A stretch of DNA of 41,265 nucleotides from Actinomycetota bacterium (GTDB taxonomy: Bacteria > Actinomycetota > Aquicultoria > SKW223). The stretch spans positions 1 through 41,265 of the forward strand of contig JAOADC010000051.1 of assembly GCA_026417515.1 (NCBI GenBank). The letters are read 5' to 3'. Positions 1-6,811 of the stretch are shown in pieces. The notes below the pieces were generated by a model that searched no databases, was not told the DNA's origin, and saw only the letters and a list, made by a program, of their open reading frames with translations. The position numbers and the translations under genes were made by a program. Position 1 is the stretch's first letter. Each line of letters opens with the position of its first letter.

Positions 1-78
1 ACGATTTCAGGAGTCTTACTTAAATTTTTTCTGGAGAGGTCTGAATTAGGCATCGCTATCAATCTTAATATACCACTT
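1..78. other. Intergenic left edge, nothing recognised
   Basis: AT-rich sequence with no convincing reading frame or RNA structure. It lies beyond the terminator of the minus-strand operon that ends at 143. Confidence 0.4.
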
Positions 79-126
79 TAAAAAAATAAGGGGCCAGGAG
101 GAAAGACTTTTTAAATTCCTGACCCC
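79..126 (-). terminator. Rho-independent terminator of the moxR-nif3 operon
   Basis: On the minus strand, arms at 117-126 (GGGGTCAGGA) and 90-99 (TCCTGGCCCC) pair over 10 bp with one mismatch around a 17-nt loop. A T-rich tract follows at 86-79. The hairpin begins 17 nt after the NIF3-family stop codon, as expected for the end of that operon. Confidence 0.7.
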
Positions 127-142
127 ATAAGGTAATTGTAAT

Positions 143-1096
143 TTAGACTCTGCTTACTCTGATAAGACCGGAGGTTGGTATTATATCAACTCCCCGTTTT
201 TCGTACTCGTCCAATATCAAGTTGAGCCCTATGGAATCTGAAGCGATATGGCCAGCAATTATTACATTTACATGGTTCTTCTCTGCTATTTCGCGAATCT
301 CATCAACCATATGCATACATACTATGGTTCCAACACCGGCTTGACCCAGTTTTTCGACCGCTTCCTTCGGACCTTCAGTGCCTCCTGTCATATCAACCAT
401 TACTTTTCCAGCACGACGATTTTCTGATCCAACGATAACTACTGGACCTGCACCCAACTTTTTGGAATGCTTGTATTCTGGGACAGTAAGAAGCAGATCA
501 ATTACATCCTTAACAGTATCTGGTTTCTCTTCATCTATTTTATTCTGGAGAAATGTTGTAACGCAGTTATCAGCTGCTGTATGTATACTCATAAAAGCAA
601 ATCCCAGGAGTTTAGCTGCGTCCAGAGTTCTTTCGTGGTTAATTGGAAGGAATCTTCTATATACCTCCTGTGCTCTCTTGCCTATTAAACTATCGCCCAC
701 ATTTATAGGTACCCCAAACTTGTGCCAGACATCAGCTTGAAGGTACATTACCTGATGTAGATTTACAAGCCCGCCACCTTCCGGATGGTGCGAAACAAGT
801 GCATCGATTTTCTTTCCGCTCTTTGTAAGAGATTCTGCTAAGAGGACTTCACCAACTTCAAGGTCGATACCTGTAAGTATCCTGTTAACTTCGAGGTCTC
901 TATCACCTAAAAGAATCCTTGTATCTGTATATGGATTCTCAAGGCTTTCAAGATCAAAATATTCCTTTTCTTCTTCGCTCATTTTTTCAAACTTCTCTTT
1001 GAGTTTCTTCAGTTGCTTCTCAATTTCTTCTTTGCCTCGAGGATCGTTCTCAATTCCTTTCCTCACTGCAATTTCAAGCATTTCTGAAAACTTCAA
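143..1096 (-). CDS. NIF3-family (DUF34) dinuclear-metal protein
   Basis: 317 aa. It belongs to the NIF3/DUF34 family, which binds two metal ions in a toroidal hexamer; the cellular role is not settled (annotations include GTP cyclohydrolase I type 2). Visible metal-site motifs are SHHP (about 102-105), HTAADN (172-177) and GHIASD (282-287), in the family order. An extra charged helical stretch of about 50 residues at the N-terminus makes it longer than the usual 250-260 aa. The start is TTG at 1096, preceded by AGAGGTGA with 6 nt spacing. It is the last gene of the moxR operon, 6 nt after the glycosylase gene. Family assignment is confident, substrate is not. Confidence 0.85.
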   Translation of the reverse strand: MKFSEMLEIAVRKGIENDPRGKEEIEKQLKKLKEKFEKMSEEEKEYFDLESLENPYTDTRILLGDRDLEVNRILTGIDLEVGEVLLAESLTKSGKKIDALVSHHPEGGGLVNLHQVMYLQADVWHKFGVPINVGDSLIGKRAQEVYRRFLPINHERTLDAAKLLGFAFMSIHTAADNCVTTFLQNKIDEEKPDTVKDVIDLLLTVPEYKHSKKLGAGPVVIVGSENRRAGKVMVDMTGGTEGPKEAVEKLGQAGVGTIVCMHMVDEIREIAEKNHVNVIIAGHIASDSIGLNLILDEYEKRGVDIIPTSGLIRVSRV

Positions 1097-1102
1097 CCCC
1101 TA

Positions 1103-1744
1103 TCACCTCTTCGATACAGATTTTGAATCAGCATCGTAAAATCTAAAGTTGTCGCCGTCAATTAATGGCACTCCGATTCTTCTACTTCTTACAATTCTAA
1201 CAGGAAAGTATGCATCTTGAATAAAAAAAATTCCATTTTGTATATTGGCTAATTTTGCGTTGTATCTTAAGTTGATATCAAAGGCCTGTGTGAGCCTAGC
1301 AGGTCCTGACAAAAGAAGATCCAAAGATTTTGTTTTTCTTCTTTGCATCATTAAATCTATTCCTGCTAAAGGTTCTGCTGCCCTTATAAGAACAGCGCCT
1401 GCTATACCTTTCTTTTCAGTCACAACATTAAGCATAAAATGCATTCCATAACAGAGATAAACATAGATGGTACCAGGTTCTTCAAACATCACTTTACTTC
1501 TTTTTGTAGGACCTCTATGTGCGTGACTGGCTGGATCACCAGGTCCAAAATAAGCTTCAGTTTCAACTATCCTTGCTGCAAGATATCCATCTCTTTCTTT
1601 TTTAACAAGAATCTTTCCCAATAGGTCTATAGCAACTTCTTCAGTGTGACGGGCAAAGAATGTTAGTTCAATAGGTTTTCCGAGAATACTATAATTCTCT
1701 ACAAGTTTAAAAGCATCTGAACTCAATACCCTATTTCTATCCAT
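1103..1744 (-). CDS. 3-methyladenine DNA glycosylase (AAG/MPG family)
   Basis: 213 aa, normal for the family. The enzyme removes alkylated purines (3-methyladenine, hypoxanthine) in base-excision repair. The catalytic-site segment RIVETEAYFGPGDPASHAHRG-like is at about 58-78, with the water-activating Glu at about 61. GTIYVYLCYGMHFMLNVV (91-108) and LLSGPARLTQAF are the other family signatures. About 22 residues precede the usual family start, so a start inside the first 25 codons is possible. The ATG at 1744 overlaps the end of the DUF72 gene by 8 nt, indicating translational coupling. Confidence 0.93.
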   Translation of the reverse strand: MDRNRVLSSDAFKLVENYSILGKPIELTFFARHTEEVAIDLLGKILVKKERDGYLAARIVETEAYFGPGDPASHAHRGPTKRSKVMFEEPGTIYVYLCYGMHFMLNVVTEKKGIAGAVLIRAAEPLAGIDLMMQRRKTKSLDLLLSGPARLTQAFDINLRYNAKLANIQNGIFFIQDAYFPVRIVRSRRIGVPLIDGDNFRFYDADSKSVSKR

Positions 1745-2498
1745 TTACTATCTCTTCAATCCTATCCTTTAAATAGGTTGCATTTTCAACAGCATAAGCG
1801 GAAAAGTCATTATTGAAGAAAACAAAAACGTCTCCTGATTTTAAAAACTGAATTATTAATTTTATCCACTCATCGAGTTCTTCTTCAGAATATCTTGAAT
1901 CATATAGGGTTTCTGGACCATGAAACCTGAAATAAGAAAAGTCAGCAGTTCTTTTGAGATACAGAGGATAGCGTTTTGAATGTGAACAAACAAGCGCGAT
2001 ATTATGTTTTTTAAGGATCTTAATATTTTCATCATTGAAGGCATATTTGTTTCTAAATTCAACAGCATGTCTTATGTCTCCTTCGAGTTTTTTAATTTCA
2101 CTAAAGAAGGAGTCAAGGAATTCAGTCTCTGGTGCAAAAGATGGAGGAAACTGCCAGAGCACACATCCTGCCTTTTCTTTAAGCAACTTAATTCTTTCAA
2201 AGAATCCTTTAGCGTTATCCTCAAGGTTCTTTAATCGATCAAAATGAGTAATTACTCTTGGAGCTTTAAGCGAATATCGAAAGTTTTCAGGTGTAACTTC
2301 ATACCAATTCTTAAATGTATCTGTTCTGGGAATTCTATAAAAAGTGATGTTCAGTTCAACTGCATTGAAGTTTTTTGCGTAGTATTTTAAGAATTCAGAA
2401 GACGGTGTACCTTCAGGATAGAACCTTCCTTTCCAATGGTTGTAACTGAATCCGCTTGTTCCAATGTATGGATTACCCTTTATTATTTGTTTTTCCAT
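1737..2498 (-). CDS. DUF72 (YecE-like) TIM-barrel protein
   Basis: 253 aa, usual family length. DUF72 proteins adopt a TIM-barrel fold; the biochemical function is unknown. Recognised from GTSGFSYNHWKGRFYPEG (13-30), the family N-terminal signature FNAVELNITFYRIP, and VLWQFPPSF in the middle. The start codon lies 26 nt inside the end of the transglutaminase gene and the end overlaps the glycosylase, so it is an internal operon member. No catalytic role can be assigned from sequence. Confidence 0.88.
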   Translation of the reverse strand: MEKQIIKGNPYIGTSGFSYNHWKGRFYPEGTPSSEFLKYYAKNFNAVELNITFYRIPRTDTFKNWYEVTPENFRYSLKAPRVITHFDRLKNLEDNAKGFFERIKLLKEKAGCVLWQFPPSFAPETEFLDSFFSEIKKLEGDIRHAVEFRNKYAFNDENIKILKKHNIALVCSHSKRYPLYLKRTADFSYFRFHGPETLYDSRYSEEELDEWIKLIIQFLKSGDVFVFFNNDFSAYAVENATYLKDRIEEIVNG

Positions 2499-4557
2499 TC
2501 TTAAATTTTATTTTAGATAATGCTTTTTCTGCTTCTTCCTCTAACAGATGCTTCTCGATTCTTAAACCATAGCGATACTGCTCATATCTCTGAAGGAACC
2601 CATTAAGATCAGGAGCATAAGGAGTTCTTCCAAACCATTCTCTAAGTGTCTCACCTTTTTCTCTTCTGTAACCTTGTTTCTCTAAAAAGGCAAAAACCTT
2701 ATAAATATTGCTTTTACTGCTTGTTTTTGAAATCCTTAGAAAAATAAAGATTAGGATAATCATCACAGCAGGAATCAATAAATATCGACTGAGTGTGTTC
2801 CATTTGATTGAGTAACTTCTATCTCTAACTCCTTGCGATCCTTCGAAAATCCTTTCGATAATTCCTAAGAGCATTTCCGACCAGGAATTCCTATTCTTGC
2901 CTGGATCTTCAAAACCAGGCGTCGGGTCAACTGATATCCAGCCCATTCCATTAATGTAAACCTCTGCCCATGCATGACCATGCTTTTCCTTTATCTCGTA
3001 ATAACCTGTGAACGGATTGAAATCACCTTCTGTGTATCCTGTTACTAGCCTTGAAGGAATTCCAATTGCCCTACAGAGAACCACGAAGGCAGAAGCAAAA
3101 TGCTCACAATAGCCTCTTTTTGCTTCAAAAAGAAAGAAATCAACAGAATCACGGTTTTCAGGAAAATGTGGAATTGAAAGATCGTATTTATATTTCTCCT
3201 GTAGATATTTCTCAATCAAAAGCATTTTTTCATAGTCGTCATTTGCGCCTCTGGTGATCCTCCTGGCAAGGATAATTACTCTTTCTGGCAACTTCTTTGG
3301 AAGGCTTAAATAAATATTTTTAACAGCACCTTTTCTTTTTAGAACCACAGGCGCTTCCTTTTTAAGTTTTTCGTAGATCTTTTGGTAGTCTGTTTTTACA
3401 ATGGATTCAACGGTATAGACAGTTTCTTCAGGAATGATAAATGGGGCTTTCATACAAAATGCCTCAGAAATCCAGTATTGGCTAAACGGTAGATACACTG
3501 TACTTGGTGCGTAAGGTGATAGCAAGAAATTTGAAAATTCTTTTTTTACTGTAAATATACTTATAACCCTGACTTCGCTATCAGAAAAAAAGTAGGGCTC
3601 TTTTTTAAGAACCGGTGTCCCATATTCCTCGGCAAAATCCCTGAAGTTCTTCAAGCCTTCAGTTTTCCAACCCTTACCATCATAAACAGTGTAAACTTCA
3701 GCACGGTATAAGATTGGCAAAGTTGTCTTTACCAAAAATACAATCTCGTCGCTTAAAGTACCTCTAACATTTAAATTTAGATAATCACTGACTCCAAAGT
3801 AAGAACCATTGACCACCTTTGCTTGGCCTTTTTTTGCGTAATAAGCATTGATGAGACCACCTCTGAAGTTTGCAAAAGGTCTAATTGATTCACTCATCTT
3901 TCTTGGAATTGCTGTCAGGAATGCTCCCTTAGGCTTTGGAACTGCGAGAAAGAAAATAATTGAAACAAAAAGGACAAATACAAATCTATAAATAAACGGT
4001 AAGGCATTCTTAAGAGAAATCTTTGGTTCAATTCCGTGCATTGAATAACCATCAAAGTGGTTCCATAAACCTGTTAAAAAAACAACACTGAGCACGTAAA
4101 AACTAAATAGATTGTTTAAAGAATAAGTTGAAGCAACTGAAACAAGTACCAGTGAAATTATTACCTGGAAGAAGAGATCCTTTCTTTCAGGAAGGTCAAA
4201 AGTATGCAGAACACCCAGACCAACCAACAGATGAATCAAGGGCAAACGGGAATCAGTTCCAGATAATCTGAGATCAAAAAAGTAGAAAAGCATAAGAAGC
4301 AGAAGCATCAAACTTAAAAAACCTTTAAGCGCATAATTAGGCTTGTTTCTTGTCCTGTAAGCAAAATACGAACCAAAAACAGAAACGGAAATTAAAAGAA
4401 GAACCAAAGACCAGTTCATCAATTCAACCTGAATAAGAGAAACAAGAGAAACTGCAAAGGCAAGCGCAGAAAGAATTCTTGTAATCTTTGAGTTTTCTAT
4501 GTTCTTTGGTGTATTTATCTTTACAAATTTTTCTGCGACTTTTCTTAGAAAAGCCAT
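2473..4557 (-). CDS. TgpA-type membrane transglutaminase-like protein
   Basis: 694 aa. An N-terminal block of about six membrane helices (30-205, DUF3488/TgpA_N-like) is followed by an extracytoplasmic region, a transglutaminase-like core, one further helix (about 589-607) and a cytoplasmic tail resembling DUF4129. The catalytic triad is complete: Cys484 in GYCEHFASA, His528 in HGHAWAEV, Asp544 in SVDPTPGFE. Its partners in the operon, DUF58 and a MoxR ATPase, form a widely conserved trio. In Pseudomonas TgpA is essential, but the substrate is not well defined. It overlaps DUF58 by 13 nt and DUF72 by 26 nt. Confidence 0.92.
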   Translation of the reverse strand: MAFLRKVAEKFVKINTPKNIENSKITRILSALAFAVSLVSLIQVELMNWSLVLLLISVSVFGSYFAYRTRNKPNYALKGFLSLMLLLLMLFYFFDLRLSGTDSRLPLIHLLVGLGVLHTFDLPERKDLFFQVIISLVLVSVASTYSLNNLFSFYVLSVVFLTGLWNHFDGYSMHGIEPKISLKNALPFIYRFVFVLFVSIIFFLAVPKPKGAFLTAIPRKMSESIRPFANFRGGLINAYYAKKGQAKVVNGSYFGVSDYLNLNVRGTLSDEIVFLVKTTLPILYRAEVYTVYDGKGWKTEGLKNFRDFAEEYGTPVLKKEPYFFSDSEVRVISIFTVKKEFSNFLLSPYAPSTVYLPFSQYWISEAFCMKAPFIIPEETVYTVESIVKTDYQKIYEKLKKEAPVVLKRKGAVKNIYLSLPKKLPERVIILARRITRGANDDYEKMLLIEKYLQEKYKYDLSIPHFPENRDSVDFFLFEAKRGYCEHFASAFVVLCRAIGIPSRLVTGYTEGDFNPFTGYYEIKEKHGHAWAEVYINGMGWISVDPTPGFEDPGKNRNSWSEMLLGIIERIFEGSQGVRDRSYSIKWNTLSRYLLIPAVMIILIFIFLRISKTSSKSNIYKVFAFLEKQGYRREKGETLREWFGRTPYAPDLNGFLQRYEQYRYGLRIEKHLLEEEAEKALSKIKFKNGKTNNKG

Positions 4558-5588
4558 CTTCTTTTTCCCTCAATAGACAAAACTCTAATAACTCTTGAAA
4601 AACAATTTGGCGCCTGTTTTTCCCCTACAAGAATGAGGACCGTATCAGAAAAAGAACATAGATAGGTGAAATCTTCTGGATCTGATGTAATAATTACAAA
4701 TAACCTCGAATTATAGTTTTCATTGAATGATAATCCCTCAAAGTTTTCTTCTGGTTTTAAACCTGCGAGGATGTCATTAAATTCTACTGCGTTCCCGGAA
4801 AAGACACTTGGATTTCCATCCACGAAACAAGCCATATTAACAACAAAGCCAATATCTATAAGCGATTCAATTACAGTCCTTGAAACTGAAAGAAGATCTT
4901 CGAAATAATCCAGTTCTTCTTTTCTCCTGTTATCAACTATAACAACCGCTCTCTTTTCAAATGTTTCTACTTCATCTCTCACCAAGATCTTTTTATAAAG
5001 AGCTGTTTTTTTCCAATGGACTTTTTTTAAGGCATCTCCCTGTTGATACTCTCTTATTCCTGAATATTCTTCGCCGCTCTTTTTCTGTACACCTGCTTCA
5101 ATCATTCCACCTGCTATGAACTCTCTTGCTAACAGTATTTGCTCTCGATCAATCTCTGGCCAGACAATCATTCTTTGCTTTTGAGGAATCTTTTTGTTCG
5201 CAACAAAAAAGCCAGCTGGTAAGTAAGTTTTTACGTTAAAACCTGAAAAATCGTAGATACCACGATTTAGAGTTGCTTGAAATTGCAGCAATCCTTCTTC
5301 TCCAAAAGCTTGATATCTATCTCCCCATTCTTCATCTATAAGAAAGGCAGGTGGCATATTCTTAAAAGAATAAACCACATTAAAAGGTATTTTTGATTCC
5401 GATCTAACGGGAAGGACCCTTTCAATGGTTGCGTGTCTTAAGATCCTTCTTGAATGGAAGAAAGAGAAAAGAATCTCGAATATTAAATAAAAAGAAATAA
5501 GGTAAATCCAACCTGATTGTAGGTTGGCTGCAATCAAAAAAAGAACTAAAGATAAGGCAATAAAGACGTATGTTTTCTTGGTGGGCAT
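4545..5588 (-). CDS. DUF58 domain protein
   Basis: 347 aa. Two membrane helices near the N-terminus (about 8-42) precede a soluble region containing the DUF58 signature at 174-196 (EYSGIREYQQGDALKKVHW, then KKTA). The following vWA-like stretch AVVIVDN sits about 20 residues further on. DUF58 proteins occur beside MoxR ATPases and are thought to be their vWA-type partners; the precise activity is unknown. It is separated from moxR by 1 nt and overlaps the transglutaminase gene by 13 nt. Confidence 0.9.
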   Translation of the reverse strand: MPTKKTYVFIALSLVLFLIAANLQSGWIYLISFYLIFEILFSFFHSRRILRHATIERVLPVRSESKIPFNVVYSFKNMPPAFLIDEEWGDRYQAFGEEGLLQFQATLNRGIYDFSGFNVKTYLPAGFFVANKKIPQKQRMIVWPEIDREQILLAREFIAGGMIEAGVQKKSGEEYSGIREYQQGDALKKVHWKKTALYKKILVRDEVETFEKRAVVIVDNRRKEELDYFEDLLSVSRTVIESLIDIGFVVNMACFVDGNPSVFSGNAVEFNDILAGLKPEENFEGLSFNENYNSRLFVIITSDPEDFTYLCSFSDTVLILVGEKQAPNCFSRVIRVLSIEGKRRWLF

Positions 5589-5589
5589 A

Positions 5590-6540
5590 TTAATCCACCG
5601 GCGGTTCTATTTTTTCCAACAGAAAGCGAATGAATTTTTCCTTTTCTGAAAGAAGACTTGGAACTCCTCTGATTACAAGCCTATGTCGAATTACAAAAGG
5701 AATAACAGCCTTCACATCGTCAGGTATTACAAATTCCCTTCCCTCCAGGAATGCGTGGGCTTTACAAATACTTGTTGCAACAATTGACGCCCTCGTCGAT
5801 GCACCCAAGACAATTGAGTCTTCTTTTCTTGTTGCGCTAACAATCCTCACGATATACTCGATTATCTCATCGGAAACAAAAACTTTCTTGATTTGATTTT
5901 TAATTTCAAGAATATCTTCAACATCAAGGATAGGTTGAACCAGCTCGTAAGGTTTTCCTTGGAAACTCGCCTTAACTATCTCTGCTTCTTCGTTGCCAGC
6001 TGGATATCCCAGACTTAAAGAAATACCGAATCTATCAAGCTGACTTTCAGGTAGAGGATAGGTTCCATGGTGTTCGTGAGGATTTTGAGTCGCAATAACA
6101 AAGAAGGGTTCAGGAAGTTTGAATGTTTTTCCTTCGACAGTTACCTGTCTTTCTTCCATTGCTTCAAGAAGCGCAGATTGGGTTCTCGGCGTGGTTCGAT
6201 TCAATTCATCTGCAAGAAGCACATTAGTAAAAATGGGCCCCGGAACAAATTCGAATTCCTCCTTGGACATTCTGTAAACAAACGAACCTGTAATATCTAA
6301 CGGAAGAACATCTGGTGTGAGCTGGATTCGAGAAAATTTTAATGAAAGAACTCCAGCTAAAGACCTTGCAAGAGAAGTCTTTCCTAAGCCTGGTGGATCT
6401 TCGATGAGCACATGATTGTCTGATAAAAGAGAGCAAAGAATCAGTTTTATTTGAGTTGATTTTCCGATGATGACTGAGTTAAGTGATTCTATTGCTTTTT
6501 CAAGTTTTTCTCTGGACATCTCTAAATTCATTATATTCAT
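5590..6540 (-). CDS. MoxR-family AAA+ ATPase
   Basis: 316 aa. MoxR ATPases are chaperone-like AAA+ proteins acting with vWA/DUF58 partners. Walker A is EDPPGLGKTS (47-56), Walker B LLADELN (108-114), and the family stretch RTQSALLEAMEERQVTVEG follows. It heads the six-gene operon. Start choice is uncertain: ATG codons lie at 6540, 6531 and 6519 and none has a clear Shine-Dalgarno. The 6C RNA terminator ends about 31 nt upstream, so expression would need readthrough of that terminator or an unseen weak promoter. Confidence 0.93.
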   Translation of the reverse strand: MNIMNLEMSREKLEKAIESLNSVIIGKSTQIKLILCSLLSDNHVLIEDPPGLGKTSLARSLAGVLSLKFSRIQLTPDVLPLDITGSFVYRMSKEEFEFVPGPIFTNVLLADELNRTTPRTQSALLEAMEERQVTVEGKTFKLPEPFFVIATQNPHEHHGTYPLPESQLDRFGISLSLGYPAGNEEAEIVKASFQGKPYELVQPILDVEDILEIKNQIKKVFVSDEIIEYIVRIVSATRKEDSIVLGASTRASIVATSICKAHAFLEGREFVIPDDVKAVIPFVIRHRLVIRGVPSLLSEKEKFIRFLLEKIEPPVD

Positions 6541-6570
6541 TATCGGTAATAGTTACCCTTGCTTGAGTTT

Positions 6571-6610
6571 AAAAAAGAAAACCCGACTGGGGAGGGGCGA
6601 CCCAGCCGGG
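6571..6610 (-). terminator. Terminator of the 6C-like RNA / possible attenuator of moxR
   Basis: GC-rich 10-bp stem CCCGGCTGGG / CCCAGTCGGG (one wobble) followed by TTTTCTTTTTT on the minus strand. It ends the small RNA about 31 nt before the moxR start, so readthrough would set moxR operon expression. Confidence 0.8.
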
Positions 6611-6656
6611 CAGAGGGGGTAGAGGACTTTGACAGGGGGTGGTCTGTCAAAAGTCT
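6571..6656 (-). ncRNA. 6C-like small RNA with two C-rich hairpin loops
   Basis: On the minus strand a transcript of about 86 nt is predicted to begin near 6656. Hairpin 1 has arms 6655-6644 and 6635-6625 (one bulged U) with loop ACCACCCC. A single-stranded CUACCCCCUCUG follows. Hairpin 2 has 10-bp arms 6610-6601 and 6591-6582 with loop UCGCCCCUC, then a U-rich tail 6581-6571. Each loop has six C, the defining trait of the actinobacterial 6C RNA family. Mycobacterial 6C uses such loops to pair with G-rich ribosome-binding sites. The loop ACCACCCCC is complementary to the cytochrome Shine-Dalgarno at 6796-6804. A covariance-model match to Rfam 6C would settle the family. Confidence 0.75.
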
Positions 6657-6662
6657 ATTATT

Positions 6663-6690
6663 ATTATAGGAAATATGTTTAATTGGTCAA
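6663..6690 (-). promoter_or_regulatory. Promoter of the 6C-like RNA
   Basis: Minus strand -35 TTGACC (6690-6685), 16-bp spacer, -10 TATAAT (6668-6663). The predicted start near 6656 falls directly before hairpin 1 of the RNA. Confidence 0.75.
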
Positions 6691-6727
6691 ATATTTATTA
6701 AATATTTTTTCGCTAATTTTTAATTAG
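6689..6727. promoter_or_regulatory. Two AT-rich palindromes between divergent promoters
   Basis: AAATATTTA (6689-6697) and TAAATATTT (6699-6707) form a perfect 9-bp inverted repeat with a 1-bp centre, abutting the -35 of the 6C promoter. CTAATT (6713-6718) and AATTAG (6722-6727) form a second one just before the cytochrome -35. They could be regulator sites, but AT-rich palindromes also arise by chance in such DNA. Confidence 0.4.
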
Positions 6728-6730
6728 TTA

Positions 6731-6760
6731 TTGACATCACTAATTTTACATACCTAAAAT
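6731..6760 (+). promoter_or_regulatory. Promoter of the heptaheme cytochrome gene
   Basis: -35 TTGACA (6731-6736), 18-bp spacer, -10 TAAAAT (6755-6760). Transcription would start near 6767, giving a 5' leader of about 45 nt before the ATG at 6812. Confidence 0.7.
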
Positions 6761-6762
6761 AT

Positions 6763-6788
6763 GGCTTAGTTACAATATTCACTAAGCC
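6763..6788 (+). promoter_or_regulatory. Inverted repeat at the cytochrome transcription start
   Basis: GGCTTAGT (6763-6770) and ACTAAGCC (6781-6788) are a perfect 8-bp inverted repeat with a 10-bp spacer. It spans the predicted start site and ends 7 nt before the G-run of the Shine-Dalgarno. It may act as an operator, or as an mRNA hairpin next to the ribosome-binding site. Confidence 0.5.
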
Positions 6789-6811
6789 CAGGAAAGGGGG
6801 TGGTATCGATA

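Noticed and set aside
6589-6643. Run of G-tracts on the plus strand suggesting a G-quadruplex
   Set aside because: The tracts are the complement of the C-rich loops of the minus-strand small RNA, which has promoter, hairpins and terminator; no separate G-quadruplex role is needed.
6628-6678. Short plus-strand reading frame after GAGGGGGT starting with TTG
   Set aside because: Only about 17 codons and entirely within the hairpin and promoter of the minus-strand RNA.
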